A stretch of 64,000 nt of DNA from Mucilaginibacter sp. SMC90 (GTDB taxonomy: Bacteria > Bacteroidota > Bacteroidia > Sphingobacteriales > Sphingobacteriaceae). The stretch is taken from NCBI RefSeq assembly GCF_022811725.1, contig NZ_CP094527.1:3472001-3536000 (forward strand), written 5' to 3'. The number at the start of each line of letters is the position of its first letter. Position 1 is the stretch's first letter. A program made the translations under genes and the position numbers. Shown in pieces: positions 16,858 to 25,969 of this stretch. The notes under the pieces are model-generated. The model was not told where the DNA came from, did no database searches, and saw nothing but the letters and a program-made list of their open reading frames with translations.

Positions 16858-16880
16858 ACACACTGTTGTCAATAGTGTGT
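16858..16880. repeat. 7-bp inverted repeat upstream of the small HTH gene
   Basis: ACACACT (16858-16864) and AGTGTGT (16874-16880) with a 9-nt spacer, 31 nt before the HTH start codon at 16912 and overlapping a weak -7-like CACCTTTG (16883-16890). A plausible autoregulatory site, but short. Confidence 0.35.
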
Positions 16881-16911
16881 TACACCTTTGTTTGAAAATA
16901 TGTGATCTATT

Positions 16912-17235
16912 ATGAACAGAGCCGACAGGTTGCTCAGGGTATTGGTGTTACTGCAAACCAGGGATGTGGTGTCCATTGAGCTGTTGAAAGCGCATTTCCA
17001 TGTCAGTACCCGCACAGCCTACCAGGACCTTGAAGCCTTAAAGCAACTTAAAATTACAGTAACATTTGAAGCCGAAAAAGGCTGTTTTATTTTAGTTGCC
17101 AGCTGCCCCTCGCCGGATAATAATAACGAGATCGTTTCTCAACCGATGATGGTTATCCCTCCGGCCATAAAAAATGAGTTGTTATCCGTTATCTCACGCG
17201 AAGTAAATAATGATCCTCAAAATTCATCGTCGTAG
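16912..17235 (+). CDS. Stand-alone HTH_11 domain protein (YafY-type N-terminus without WYL domain)
   Basis: 107 residues. MNRADRLLRVLVLLQTRDVVSIELLKAHFHVSTRTAYQDLEALKQLKITVTFEAEKGCFIL is the winged HTH that begins YafY/DeoR-like regulators; recognition helix near STRTAYQDLEAL. Full members continue into a WYL sensor domain to ~310 residues; here only a ~45-residue polar tail follows. It is thus either a compact DNA-binding protein or a remnant. The reading frame is clean and has a tail unlike random sequence, so I keep it as a gene. Its last 19 nt overlap the end of the convergent gene at 17217. Confidence 0.7.
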   Translation: MNRADRLLRVLVLLQTRDVVSIELLKAHFHVSTRTAYQDLEALKQLKITVTFEAEKGCFILVASCPSPDNNNEIVSQPMMVIPPAIKNELLSVISREVNNDPQNSSS

Positions 17236-18497
17236 TTTACTTTCCCGTTCGTAAGCCTCACGTAATCTACCGATCCTGTACCCTGGAAGCGAAATACAAT
17301 CCCGATTATTTTAGCACGACTGATGCCTTTAATCACCGTGTAAACAAGCTTGTTGTCAATAAATATTTGTGCCTTGCCGCCGTGTGACACTATTTTAAGC
17401 GGCACATCTTTTTCAAAATCAACCCCGAAGGCAGAAAGATCATTTTTTTTGCCGGATACCTCGTAACCTGCAAAATACATGTCGATATCAGATACACAGC
17501 CTTTAGCGCTAAGCGGGATCCAAATAGCTGTACCTTTACACAAAATATAAATAGTGCTCAGGCGACAGGCGGCCGCGCCTTCATTATAATTGTTTTTGAC
17601 AGAAGTTTCAAAAGTGAAATCATTGCTGTAAATCTCCCCAAAATCTGTAACGTTGGTATAAACCACATACGGTGGGGTAGGTTGCATGGCAATATTCCGC
17701 TCTTTGATCTTTTCGGGCGAGAGTGATAGTTTTCCATCTGCCATGGCGTCCTTTTTTTCATAATAGACAGGTACGGGCTGCTTTTCAACTATCGGTAGCC
17801 ATCCGTTTGATTCAACCAGCAGTTCGTGCTGTTTTACAATTTTACCCCCTACAATGAGCTTGGCATAATAAAAATCAGGGAAGTAATAAATGGACGTATG
17901 CTGGCGGTCATTTTTGGAAACGTTAACCCGTAGGTGCCCGTCCCATGATTGCTGGATAGCAACAGAATCATAAGGGGACTTACTGGCATCAAAGTCAAAC
18001 ACAACTGAGTTGGGCAATCCCGAAGTGATCACTTTTTTACTGCTGAAAGTATAATCTTTGAGTATGATAGGTGGTTTCGGATGCTCGGTACGTGAAGCGA
18101 TGATCACAACTAATAAAATACCTACCAGCGTTAAAATGCCCAAAGCATAAGGCATCGACCTGAAACTTTTCTTTACTGGCTTTGCTTTAGGCAGATCTTG
18201 CTCTCCGGGCTTGCCTACGGGAACAAATTGCATGCTGAATACCCGGAAGTTTTCATAGTCCAAAAACTGCACCAGCGTATCCATGGTGTAGGTATTGGGC
18301 AGGCTATCATATTTAACCTTACCCCAGATGCGTTTCAGCGTAACGTGGCTTATGGAGGCACCGGTTTTCTCCCTTATCTTTTCGCTCAGATTTATAAAAT
18401 CCTGGTTCTTCCAGTTGCTGCTGTCGCCCCAGCCTGTGAAAGTCTCGTATTGTTTTATCAGTTCGGTAATAAGCAGTTCCTGTGCGGGCATATCCAT
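17217..18497 (-). CDS. Membrane-spanning protein with N-terminal HTH-like domain, function unknown
   Basis: 426 residues. The first ~95 residues look like a helix-turn-helix domain (FINLSEKIREKTGASISHVTLKRIWGKVKYDSLPNTYTMDTLVQFLDYENF). One membrane helix follows (about residues 122-141, MPYALGILTLVGILLVVIIA). The C-terminal ~285 residues should then be periplasmic; they hold beta-rich segments that resemble a jelly-roll/LamG-like fold (KVVTSGLP-type start, WDGHLRVNVS, ends KIIGIVFRFQGTGSVDYVRLTNG). DNA-binding end inside, sensor outside: a one-protein transmembrane regulator is an attractive reading, but I know no characterised member. Stop codon overlaps the convergent HTH gene by 19 nt. Confidence 0.65.
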   Translation of the reverse strand: MDMPAQELLITELIKQYETFTGWGDSSNWKNQDFINLSEKIREKTGASISHVTLKRIWGKVKYDSLPNTYTMDTLVQFLDYENFRVFSMQFVPVGKPGEQDLPKAKPVKKSFRSMPYALGILTLVGILLVVIIASRTEHPKPPIILKDYTFSSKKVITSGLPNSVVFDFDASKSPYDSVAIQQSWDGHLRVNVSKNDRQHTSIYYFPDFYYAKLIVGGKIVKQHELLVESNGWLPIVEKQPVPVYYEKKDAMADGKLSLSPEKIKERNIAMQPTPPYVVYTNVTDFGEIYSNDFTFETSVKNNYNEGAAACRLSTIYILCKGTAIWIPLSAKGCVSDIDMYFAGYEVSGKKNDLSAFGVDFEKDVPLKIVSHGGKAQIFIDNKLVYTVIKGISRAKIIGIVFRFQGTGSVDYVRLTNGKVNYDDEF

Positions 18498-18642
18498 TGG
18501 TCAAAAATAGCCGGTAAATCAGTTCAGATATTATTTGTACGGGCTTGTACCAACTTGTACAGGCTGTGAATTGCTATAGACTTGCTGGCAGGCTAATTTT
18601 ATCAGCAATTAATAAACCTAATATACCATAACCTAACCAACA

Positions 18643-19013
18643 ATGAAACAAATAATAAGCAGGATCAGCACCTACATTTATGCTACAGTAATGTTTGTAT
18701 TCGGGATTCAGCATTTTATGTACGCTGATTTTGTGGCAACACTCGTGCCCGGCTGGATCCCCTTTCACCTGTTTTGGGTATACCTAACGGCCGTTGGGCT
18801 TTTAGCTGCCGCTGTAAGTATTTACGTTAATCTGTACGCCCAATGGGGGGGGGTTTATTAGGATGCATGATATGGGTATTTATTTTAACCATCCATATCC
18901 CGCTACTGATCAACAGTCATTTTGATGCCGGGAAAATAACCAATGCCCTGAAAGATACCGGCCTTGCATCATGCGCCTTTATACTTGCGGCCTTTTATGA
19001 GCGGGAGGGGTAA
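18643..19013 (+). pseudogene. DoxX-like membrane protein, frameshifted at a G9 run
   Basis: From ATG 18643 the frame encodes KQIISRISTYIYATVMFVFG, the start of a DoxX-like protein. It stops at TAG 18859 just after a run of nine G (18845-18853). In the neighbouring frame the same protein plainly continues (LLGCMIWVFILTIHIPLLIN, then TNALKDTGLASCAFILAAFY) to a stop at 19011-19013. One more or two fewer G would restore a protein of about 123 residues with four membrane helices. Three explanations fit: an assembly error at the homopolymer, a recent mutation, or slipped-strand phase variation. It is separate from the intact DoxX gene at 15543. Confidence 0.75.
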
Positions 19014-19082
19014 AATTAATATCAATATCATGTGTAACATAAATGCGTTTATTGTAGTCTCTTTACCATCAATCCGCACCTT

Positions 19083-20474
19083 ATGAAATTGAATTTTAAA
19101 CATGTTTTTTTGGTAGTAGCGCTTACTGTTTTAGTCGCAGGGGAAACCCTTGCCCAGCGAACCAAAGCGGCTAATATTGATACCCTGGTACAAAGGGCCA
19201 ACAAATTAGGCTTGTTTAACGGCAATGTGCTGGTTGTAGATCACGGAAAGATAATTTATAAAGCTGCCATAGGCTATGCCGATGCTGGCAAAACAATTAA
19301 GCTTACGGATCAATATCGCTTCCATATTGGTTCGATAGCTAAAGAATTTAATGCCGTTGGCATCATGATGTTACAGGAGCAGGGCAAATTGAGCCTTGAC
19401 GACAAGTTATCCAAATACCTGCCTCAACTACCTGCCTGGGCCGATAAGATCAGGATTATTAACCTGCTGCAGTACACCAGTGGCTTGCCCGATGTGAAAT
19501 GGAAAACTGTTAAAAGCGATGCCGATAACATGGCTGATTTAATGAAGGTTGATTCGCTTGATTTTGAACCCGGTAAAAAATATGCTTATAATAATAACAA
19601 CGTTTTTCTGCAGCGGCGCATTATAGAAAAAATAACCGGTATTAGCTTTAAACAATTTGTTGAGGATTACGAACTGAAGCCTGCGGGTATGAATACCGCT
19701 ATTGTTGACCCTGTTGAGCAGGATGCACATGTGGCAAGATCATATGATAATACTGGAAAAGCGGATGGTTTGGTATACCCCATATCCGGCTGGACTGCCG
19801 TAACGCTCGATGATTTTTATGCATGGGCTAACGCGATAGACAGGTTTAAGTTAATAAGCCCGGTTGCCACACGCGAGATCATTAATGGTATAAGCCCCGG
19901 AAGGCAATCAGGCCTTGGCGGTGGCAGTATGGATAACGGAAAGATGATCAGCCATATCCATGATGGTACTTCTTTAAATTACCAGGCTTTGTTGGTAAGT
20001 AATGCGCCCAGCGGCGTTACAATTATACTGATGACCAATAATAAGCAAGGCAACCTGTACTCCATTGAAAAGTCAATTGAGGCGATTTTAGCAAATAAGC
20101 CCTATATGCAGGTCAAAAGGTCATTTTTGGATGAGTTCAGCAGCAAACTTGATTTAATGAGCGGCGACCAGATCATTAGTTTTTACAATGATCTGAAAAG
20201 CAAACGTGGGAGCGAGTTCAGTTTTGATGACGAAAATACCTTAAACGAAACGGGCTATTATCTCATGAATAAAAAACGATTGGCTGATGCTGTGACAGTT
20301 TTTGAATACAATACCAAATTGTTCCCAAAATCGGGTAATGTGTTTGACAGCCTGGGCGAGGCCTATTACAACCAAGGTAATAAGCCATTGGCTTTAATGA
20401 ACTATAAAAAATCATTACAGCTTGATCCTGCAAATGATAATGCTAAGAAATTCATAACTGAATTGGATAGATAG
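19083..20474 (+). CDS. Secreted serine hydrolase (class C beta-lactamase fold) with TPR tail
   Basis: 463 residues. A signal peptide ends near AGETLAQ (residues 1-25). The beta-lactamase/DD-peptidase domain has Ser84-Ile-Ala-Lys87 (SxxK) in FHIGSIAKEFNAVG and Tyr169-x-Asn171 in KYAYNNNN, the expected catalytic pairs. The last ~75 residues form TPR-like helices (VFDSLGEAYYNQGNKPLALMNYKKSLQLDPAN). This is the common Bacteroidetes 'serine hydrolase' group of periplasmic esterases or peptidases; true beta-lactam hydrolysis is unlikely but not excluded. It is a single gene with gene-free sequence after it. The start follows 69 nt after the broken DoxX gene. Confidence 0.87.
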   Translation: MKLNFKHVFLVVALTVLVAGETLAQRTKAANIDTLVQRANKLGLFNGNVLVVDHGKIIYKAAIGYADAGKTIKLTDQYRFHIGSIAKEFNAVGIMMLQEQGKLSLDDKLSKYLPQLPAWADKIRIINLLQYTSGLPDVKWKTVKSDADNMADLMKVDSLDFEPGKKYAYNNNNVFLQRRIIEKITGISFKQFVEDYELKPAGMNTAIVDPVEQDAHVARSYDNTGKADGLVYPISGWTAVTLDDFYAWANAIDRFKLISPVATREIINGISPGRQSGLGGGSMDNGKMISHIHDGTSLNYQALLVSNAPSGVTIILMTNNKQGNLYSIEKSIEAILANKPYMQVKRSFLDEFSSKLDLMSGDQIISFYNDLKSKRGSEFSFDDENTLNETGYYLMNKKRLADAVTVFEYNTKLFPKSGNVFDSLGEAYYNQGNKPLALMNYKKSLQLDPANDNAKKFITELDR

Positions 20475-20884
20475 GGGAGCCCGGAATAAAATATAAGGTG
20501 TTTATGGAAAGCTGAATTTCGCAAACATTCGTCAACTCGTATATATCCGTCTGTTAAAGCCGGTTTGTTTTGTGAAGGCGGCTAAAATCTATTAAGTACA
20601 ATCCTTATTTTAATTCAAGTAGCAATGGCAACGATAAACCAGGTTGAACGCTTGAAGTCAAGTTTGTTTAGAGCTTAAAATTTATAAAACTTTTATTGTA
20701 GCATCTTGTTCAGATAACATTTGCCAGATATTGCCCCTGTTGTACATTTTAGTTTAAAACTTATTCAATTTTTGGGCTGGCATATTTAAAAAGATGATTT
20801 AACTTTAAGGCGTTCCGGTTTGGCTATTTATTGCCATATTTGAAACAAAACCGAACCAGATAAATAGAAAACATACAACCACTT
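20475..20884. other. Gene-free region before the phosphohexomutase gene
   Basis: 410 nt with frequent stops in all frames. No clear terminator hairpin follows the serine hydrolase. A -7-like CATATTTG (one mismatch to TAnnTTTG) at 20835-20842 could start the phosphohexomutase transcript, but no -33 box fits. Nothing else seen. Confidence 0.45.
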
Positions 20885-22621
20885 ATGCAGGAATTAGACC
20901 CCACCATTCTTCAAAAAGCAAACTCATGGCTTCAAGGAAATTATGATGCTGATGTAAAGCAGGAAATTCAAAAGTTAATTGATGATAAGGCATATACCGA
21001 ACTTACAGATTCATTTTACCGTGATCTGGAATTTGGTACAGGAGGTCTTCGCGGTACCATGGGGCCTGGTTCAAACCGTATCAATAAATACACCATAGGC
21101 GCAGCCACTCAGGGCTTAGCCAACTACCTCAAAAAAACATATCCTGGCGAGAAGATTAAAGTAGCTATCGCTCATGATAGCCGTAATAATGCCGATTTCT
21201 TTTCAACCATTACTGCCGAGGTTTTCTCTGCTAATGATATTTATGTTTATTTTTTTAAGGCTTTACGCCCAACTCCTGAGCTATCGTTTGCAGTACGCCA
21301 TTTAGGCTGTAAAAGCGGTGTAATGCTTACAGCATCGCACAATCCTAAAGAGTATAATGGTTACAAAGCTTACGGTGCCGACGGCGGGCAGTTTGTTGCA
21401 CCTCACGATAAGGCTGTGATGGACGAAGTTGCTGCCATTAGCAGTGTTGATGACATCAAGTTTAACCGCGTTGATGCTAACATTGAAGAAATAGGAGAGG
21501 AAATTGATGAGCTTTATCTGAGCAAGATCACCGAACTTTCTGTTTCGCCTGATGCTATAGCGCGCCAAAAAGATCTTAAAATAGTTTATTCACCTATTCA
21601 CGGTACCGGTATTACATTAACCCCTCAGGCCTTGAAAAGGTTTGGCTTTGAAAATGTGATCCTGGTTGAGGAGCAAATTACACCCGATGGTAATTTCCCG
21701 ACAGTAATTTATCCAAACCCCGAAGAGAAAGAAGCATTAACACTTGCGCTTAAAAAAGCACAGGAAACTGATGCCGACCTGGTATTAGCTACAGATCCGG
21801 ATGCCGACCGTGTGGGCATTGCTGTTAAAAACACCGATGGTGAGTTTGTGCTTTTAAATGGCAACCAAACAGGCGCCATGCTGATCAATTATTTGCTAAG
21901 CGCTTGGGAAGAAAAAGGCAAGCTTACCGGTAAAGAATACATTGTTAAAACCATCGTTACAACGAACCTTATCGAACGCATAGCCGAAGCCAAAAATGTT
22001 ACTTATTATAACACCTTAACCGGCTTTAAATACATCGGTGAACTGATGACCCATTTTGAGGGCAAACAAACCTTTATTGGCGGCGGTGAAGAAAGCTACG
22101 GTTATTTAATAGGCGAACTGGTAAGGGACAAGGATGCTGTTGTTTCAAGTGCATTTATTGCCGAAATGACCGCTTATTACAAAGACAAAGGCAGCAGCTT
22201 GTTTGAAGCTTTAATTGATACTTATGTTCAATATGGTTTTTATAAAGAAAAGCTTATTTCTTTAACCAAAAAAGGTAAAACCGGTGCCGAAGAGATCAAG
22301 GAAATGATGGAGAAATTCCGCACCAATCCTCCTGCTACATTAGGCGGCTCAAAAGTAACTACACTTAAAGATTACGAAAAACGTATTGAAACTGACCTGG
22401 TAAGCAATACAACCAAGCCAATTGAACTGCCAACTTCTGATGTATTGCAATTTATCACCGAAGATGGAAGTATCATTTCGGCCCGTCCTTCAGGTACAGA
22501 GCCTAAAATCAAGTTCTATTGCAGCGTAAATGGCAAACTTGAAACTAAAGAAGCTTATAACGAAACAGATAAGCAACTTGATGCTAAGATTGCCTCAATT
22601 ATGCAGGATCTTGGCGTTTAA
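20885..22621 (+). CDS. Phosphoglucomutase/phosphomannomutase (PgcA-like phospho-sugar mutase)
   Basis: 578-residue cytoplasmic alpha-D-phosphohexomutase that interconverts hexose 1- and 6-phosphates. All landmarks are present: LEFGTGGLRGTMGPGSNRIN at the start, the phosphoserine loop TASHNPKEYNGYK with Ser151, the metal loop TDPDADRVGIAV, the sugar-binding GGGEESYGYLIG, and the C-terminal phosphate clamp RPSGTEPKIKFY. Length near 580 matches the PgcA/YbbT and eukaryotic PGM2-like branch rather than 450-residue ManB/GlmM. It is monocistronic and ends in a strong terminator. It could supply glucose 1-phosphate for the polysaccharide genes or channel trehalose products (inference). Confidence 0.93.
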   Translation: MQELDPTILQKANSWLQGNYDADVKQEIQKLIDDKAYTELTDSFYRDLEFGTGGLRGTMGPGSNRINKYTIGAATQGLANYLKKTYPGEKIKVAIAHDSRNNADFFSTITAEVFSANDIYVYFFKALRPTPELSFAVRHLGCKSGVMLTASHNPKEYNGYKAYGADGGQFVAPHDKAVMDEVAAISSVDDIKFNRVDANIEEIGEEIDELYLSKITELSVSPDAIARQKDLKIVYSPIHGTGITLTPQALKRFGFENVILVEEQITPDGNFPTVIYPNPEEKEALTLALKKAQETDADLVLATDPDADRVGIAVKNTDGEFVLLNGNQTGAMLINYLLSAWEEKGKLTGKEYIVKTIVTTNLIERIAEAKNVTYYNTLTGFKYIGELMTHFEGKQTFIGGGEESYGYLIGELVRDKDAVVSSAFIAEMTAYYKDKGSSLFEALIDTYVQYGFYKEKLISLTKKGKTGAEEIKEMMEKFRTNPPATLGGSKVTTLKDYEKRIETDLVSNTTKPIELPTSDVLQFITEDGSIISARPSGTEPKIKFYCSVNGKLETKEAYNETDKQLDAKIASIMQDLGV

Positions 22622-22637
22622 TTGCTGAAATAAATTC

Positions 22638-22680
22638 AAAAAAAATCCCGGTCAATTTATATTGACCGGGATTTTTTTTT
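22638..22680. terminator. Bidirectional Rho-independent terminator
   Basis: Perfect 10-bp core stem (22647-22656 with 22661-22670, CCCGGTCAAT and complement), 4-nt loop, flanked by an A run on the left and T on the right (22672-22680). It serves both the phosphohexomutase gene and the convergent RRM gene. Confidence 0.9.
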
Positions 22681-22695
22681 GTTATAAGATATGGT

Positions 22696-23118
22696 TTACA
22701 TCGTCTTTCTGGGTCTCCTTGGCCTGTCGCCAGCCGGCGATTGCTCATTATTACTCCGGTAGCCGCCCTGGTTACTGCTATTATAATTTCGGGGATTACT
22801 GTCCCTATTGCCGCTATTGCGATTATTATTGTTGCCGTATCCAAATGATTTGCGGGGTGGAGGACTTTTCTTAACAAAGTCATCGTTTATTTTCACGCTT
22901 AATACCCTATCTGCTATTTGAGTACCATCTAATGCTATCACAGCATTTTCAGCACCCGTACGGTCTTTCATTTCCAGAAATGCGTACCCTTTGCATATTC
23001 TTGTTTTTTTATCGCGTACAATTTTAATCGTTTCCACATCGCCATGCGGACCTATCATTTTAACAAGTTCCAGCTCTGTCATTTCCAGAGGAAAGCCGCC
23101 TACAAATAATTTGACCAT
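22696..23118 (-). CDS. RNA-binding protein, single RRM domain with Arg/Gly/Asn tail
   Basis: 140 residues. One RNA recognition motif spans residues 1-80, with RNP2 as LFVGGF (4-9) and RNP1 as KGYAFLEM (about 43-50). A low-complexity tail rich in Asn, Gly, Ser and Arg follows (YGNNNNRNSGNRDSN, then GGYRSNNEQSPAGDRPRRPRK). This matches the Rbp proteins found in Bacteroidetes and cyanobacteria, which bind single-stranded RNA and may stand in for other RNA chaperones. Its RNA targets are unknown. It shares the terminator at 22638-22680 with the convergent phosphohexomutase gene. Confidence 0.9.
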   Translation of the reverse strand: MVKLFVGGFPLEMTELELVKMIGPHGDVETIKIVRDKKTRICKGYAFLEMKDRTGAENAVIALDGTQIADRVLSVKINDDFVKKSPPPRKSFGYGNNNNRNSGNRDSNPRNYNSSNQGGYRSNNEQSPAGDRPRRPRKTM

Positions 23119-23293
23119 TTATAAATTGAGATTAAAGATGATAGATAACCACCGTACACAAATTTCGTTTGATTTTTTTTAAATAAAGGATGTTTTCCTG
23201 TTAAAACCAAAGTTTATTTAATAAATTGCTCTTAACGCGTCACAAATGATATAAAAGGGGCATTTTTGTGCCTTTTGACAGGGTTGCAAGGCA

Positions 23294-23890
23294 TCAATAC
23301 AAAACAGAGAATGATTGATAAGCATCTTTGATGATCAAACCGGGTTTATCTGCCGCCAATGCGTGTTCAAGGCGTTTGCTGCTAAATATAGCTACCCCCA
23401 TTTCCGTTTTTACCTGGTATCTTAGTGATAAATTTAACGCACTTGTGTCCCAGTTATAAATATCGGCATAATTATCCGGACGCCCGGTAAATGGCCCATA
23501 CGTTTTCAAGAAATTATCAAGTATTTTGTACGCATCGGGCATTTTAAAAAAGAGATAAATGTTAACTATCTTATTTTTATAAGTGCGGAAGCCCACCGCA
23601 TCTAACAGTAAGCTATCTCCCAGCGCTAATAAGCTACTGTCTTTATACTGATAACGCACACAACTATCGGCATCTGGCTTATCATCATTATCTAAATAAG
23701 TAAGTTTATAAGATGGTAGCTGACTGATATCTTCACCAAGGGTCAGTCCGTTAATTCCGTTACAGAATTTTAAATATTCAATCGATCCTGGTGTTTTAGA
23801 TTGGGAAAAGGCCAGCGCCGGCAAAAGGCAGGCAATTGCAATGAGTAACTTTTTTAACACTGCGTTTGATGCTTCATAATATGTTTTCAT
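23294..23890 (-). CDS. Secreted protein of unknown function
   Basis: 198 residues, not recognised. The N-terminus has a basic stretch and hydrophobic core (VLKKLLIAIACLLPALAFSQ), a convincing signal peptide cut near residue 30. The mature part is soluble with two cysteines (LKFCNG, DSCVRY) that could form a disulfide, and the conserved-looking block LGDSLLLDAVGFRTYKNKIVNIYLFF. No enzyme motif is visible. It lies alone: 175 nt from the RRM gene start on the same strand and about 410 nt of gene-free DNA upstream. Confidence 0.6.
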   Translation of the reverse strand: MKTYYEASNAVLKKLLIAIACLLPALAFSQSKTPGSIEYLKFCNGINGLTLGEDISQLPSYKLTYLDNDDKPDADSCVRYQYKDSSLLALGDSLLLDAVGFRTYKNKIVNIYLFFKMPDAYKILDNFLKTYGPFTGRPDNYADIYNWDTSALNLSLRYQVKTEMGVAIFSSKRLEHALAADKPGLIIKDAYQSFSVLY

Positions 23891-24358
23891 AATGTGTCAG
23901 GGTTTTACGGTAGCAAAACAAGCCGGGTGCCACTGCATCATTATAAATGATTTGCATTAACTTTTATATAATTTTTAAAGTTTTGAGTTTATATAGTTGA
24001 AATTATTGCAATAAATTTAATTGAGATAACTTCTAGTGTATAGAAATCAAGCATTAATTTATACGCGTGTCCAATTTAATTAACCAAAGATTAATTATTG
24101 CAAATGATGTTTGGGCCAATTCAACTGAAAATATACCAGGTTTAAACAGCGCGACTTTTACAGATTAAAAAACAAAACTAAAACGCATTAGCAATACTTC
24201 AAATCCATATATTTGAGAAGATAAACCTGAGATAAGCATGCAATTATCTCAAATGATAGCCTGTTAGTTGACGTTTAATAACTTATTCAAGTATTTGATT
24301 TGTGCTTGATAAACATGATGTGGTCGGCTGCATATTATTAAAAACCTTTGCAACAAAA
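23891..24358. other. A/T-rich gene-free region before the DUF6377-type regulator
   Basis: Over 400 nt rich in A and T with stops in all frames. A short inverted repeat TGAGATAA/TTATCTCA (24228-24235, 24244-24251) is the only structure I see. No clear TAnnTTTG box precedes either divergent gene. Confidence 0.4.
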
Positions 24359-25969
24359 ATGAGATACTTCTTCTGCCTGCTTTTTTTATTGATTTGTTTT
24401 TCGGCAAATGCGTTAACTGATACTAACACTTTACTTGAGGAATTGAAAAATGAAATAGCAAAGAAAAATGTATACGATGGTGCTAAAGATGTAAGGATCC
24501 AAAAGTTAAAAGCATACCAGTCAAAACTATCACAAGCCGATTATGATGCCCGGTTTGATACCTGGGATAAACTTTATACCGAATACAAATCATATCAGTT
24601 TGATTCGGCCTATGTTTATGTCGATAAAATGATAACGTTGAGCAAGGCAACGGGAAACAAAAAAAGAGAATATTATAGCTATGTTAAGATGGCTTTCATT
24701 CTCCTTTCGTCGGGCATGTTTAACGAAACTTTTGATTACTTACGTAAAGTTGATGTGAAAGCATTGAGCAGCGCCGATAAGGTTGATTATTATTTTTTTT
24801 TAGGCAGATGTAATTATGACCTTGCAAAGTATAGTAATGACAAGTATTTCACTCCCGATTATGTTTCTGCAGGCAACAAATATATCGATTCGGCGGTTTC
24901 GTTTTGTGGTAATGACCACATCATGCACACGTACCTGCTTGCCTTGCAGGATTACCAAAAAAAGGATTACAAAGAGGGGCGTTTAAGGTTCAGGAAATTG
25001 CTGGAACGAGACATGCCGATTTCTATGCATCTACGTGCAATGGTTTCATGCTCGTTAGGAGCAATATGTTTGGAGGATAATGAGCCGGAGGAAGGGTTGA
25101 ATCTGATGATCAAATCCGCAATTGCCGACGTAAAATCGTCAACTCGCGAAACAGTAGCCCTATTTACCCTTGCCGAACTTTTATATAAACAGGATAATAT
25201 CAAAGATGCCTACAGCTTTATTCAGCTTGCTAAGGCAGATGCTGATTTTTATGGCGCGCGCCAGCGTAAAATACAAATAGGGGCGATATTACCATTAATA
25301 GCGGCTGCCGAACTCAATAACACAGAACATCAAAAAAATCGTTTCCTGATGTTTTTGCTGGTTATTACTGCACTTGCCATACTGGTAGTTTTTTTCCTGG
25401 TGATGATAGTTAAACAATTAAAAAAGCTAAAGATCAAAGAGTCAATCATTGAGGGTAAAAATGTACAGCTGAACCATATCAACGGAAAACTAATAGAAGA
25501 TGCAAAAATTAAGGAGGAATATATCGGGCAGTTTTTTAAAGCTATTTCGGGATATATAGTGAAGCTTGAAAACCTGAAGATTTCCATTGATGCTAAGCTC
25601 TCCATGAAAAAGTATGACGCCATTCATACGTTTGTAGATGGTATTGACATAAAAAAAGAAAGGGAAAACCTGTACTATAGCTTTGATCATATCTTTTTAA
25701 AGATCTTTCCTAATTTCATAACGGTATTTAACAGTCTCTTTGCCGAAAAGGATCAGATCTGGCCGGAAGAGGATGAAGTATTAAATACCGATCTCCGCAT
25801 ATTCGCACTTATAAGGATGGGTATTGCAGATAATGAAACCATTGCCAAAATATTGGAATATTCTGTCAATACAATTTACGTTTACAAAATGAGGATAAAG
25901 GCAAAGTCTTTGAACCCTGATCAGTTTGAGCAACGTATTATGGACATCAAAGCATTTGACTATGATTAG
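24359..25969 (+). CDS. Membrane-bound regulator with periplasmic helical repeats and C-terminal HTH (DUF6377-like)
   Basis: 536 residues from ATG 24359; an upstream GTG at 24302 would spoil the signal sequence. A signal peptide (MRYFFCLLFLLICFSANA) leads into ~300 residues of TPR-like helices. A membrane helix follows near 329-350 (FLMFLLVITALAILVVFFLV), then a coiled linker (KLKIKESIIEGKNVQLNHIN) and a C-terminal LuxR-like HTH (RIFALIRMGIADNETIAKILEYSVNTIYVYKMRIK). This is the layout of Bacteroidetes regulators that sit beside SusCD systems and signal a periplasmic sugar straight to DNA. It lies 506 nt before the SusC gene and is the obvious candidate to control it (inference). Confidence 0.82.
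   Translation: MRYFFCLLFLLICFSANALTDTNTLLEELKNEIAKKNVYDGAKDVRIQKLKAYQSKLSQADYDARFDTWDKLYTEYKSYQFDSAYVYVDKMITLSKATGNKKREYYSYVKMAFILLSSGMFNETFDYLRKVDVKALSSADKVDYYFFLGRCNYDLAKYSNDKYFTPDYVSAGNKYIDSAVSFCGNDHIMHTYLLALQDYQKKDYKEGRLRFRKLLERDMPISMHLRAMVSCSLGAICLEDNEPEEGLNLMIKSAIADVKSSTRETVALFTLAELLYKQDNIKDAYSFIQLAKADADFYGARQRKIQIGAILPLIAAAELNNTEHQKNRFLMFLLVITALAILVVFFLVMIVKQLKKLKIKESIIEGKNVQLNHINGKLIEDAKIKEEYIGQFFKAISGYIVKLENLKISIDAKLSMKKYDAIHTFVDGIDIKKERENLYYSFDHIFLKIFPNFITVFNSLFAEKDQIWPEEDEVLNTDLRIFALIRMGIADNETIAKILEYSVNTIYVYKMRIKAKSLNPDQFEQRIMDIKAFDYD

Noticed and set aside
19083..20474. Calling the serine hydrolase an antibiotic-resistance beta-lactamase
   Set aside because: The SxxK and YxN motifs fit the wide esterase/peptidase group, and the TPR tail is unlike AmpC.
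24228..24251. 8-bp inverted repeat upstream of the DUF6377-like gene as an operator
   Set aside because: Short arms in very A/T-rich DNA and no promoter box nearby; chance is a fair explanation.
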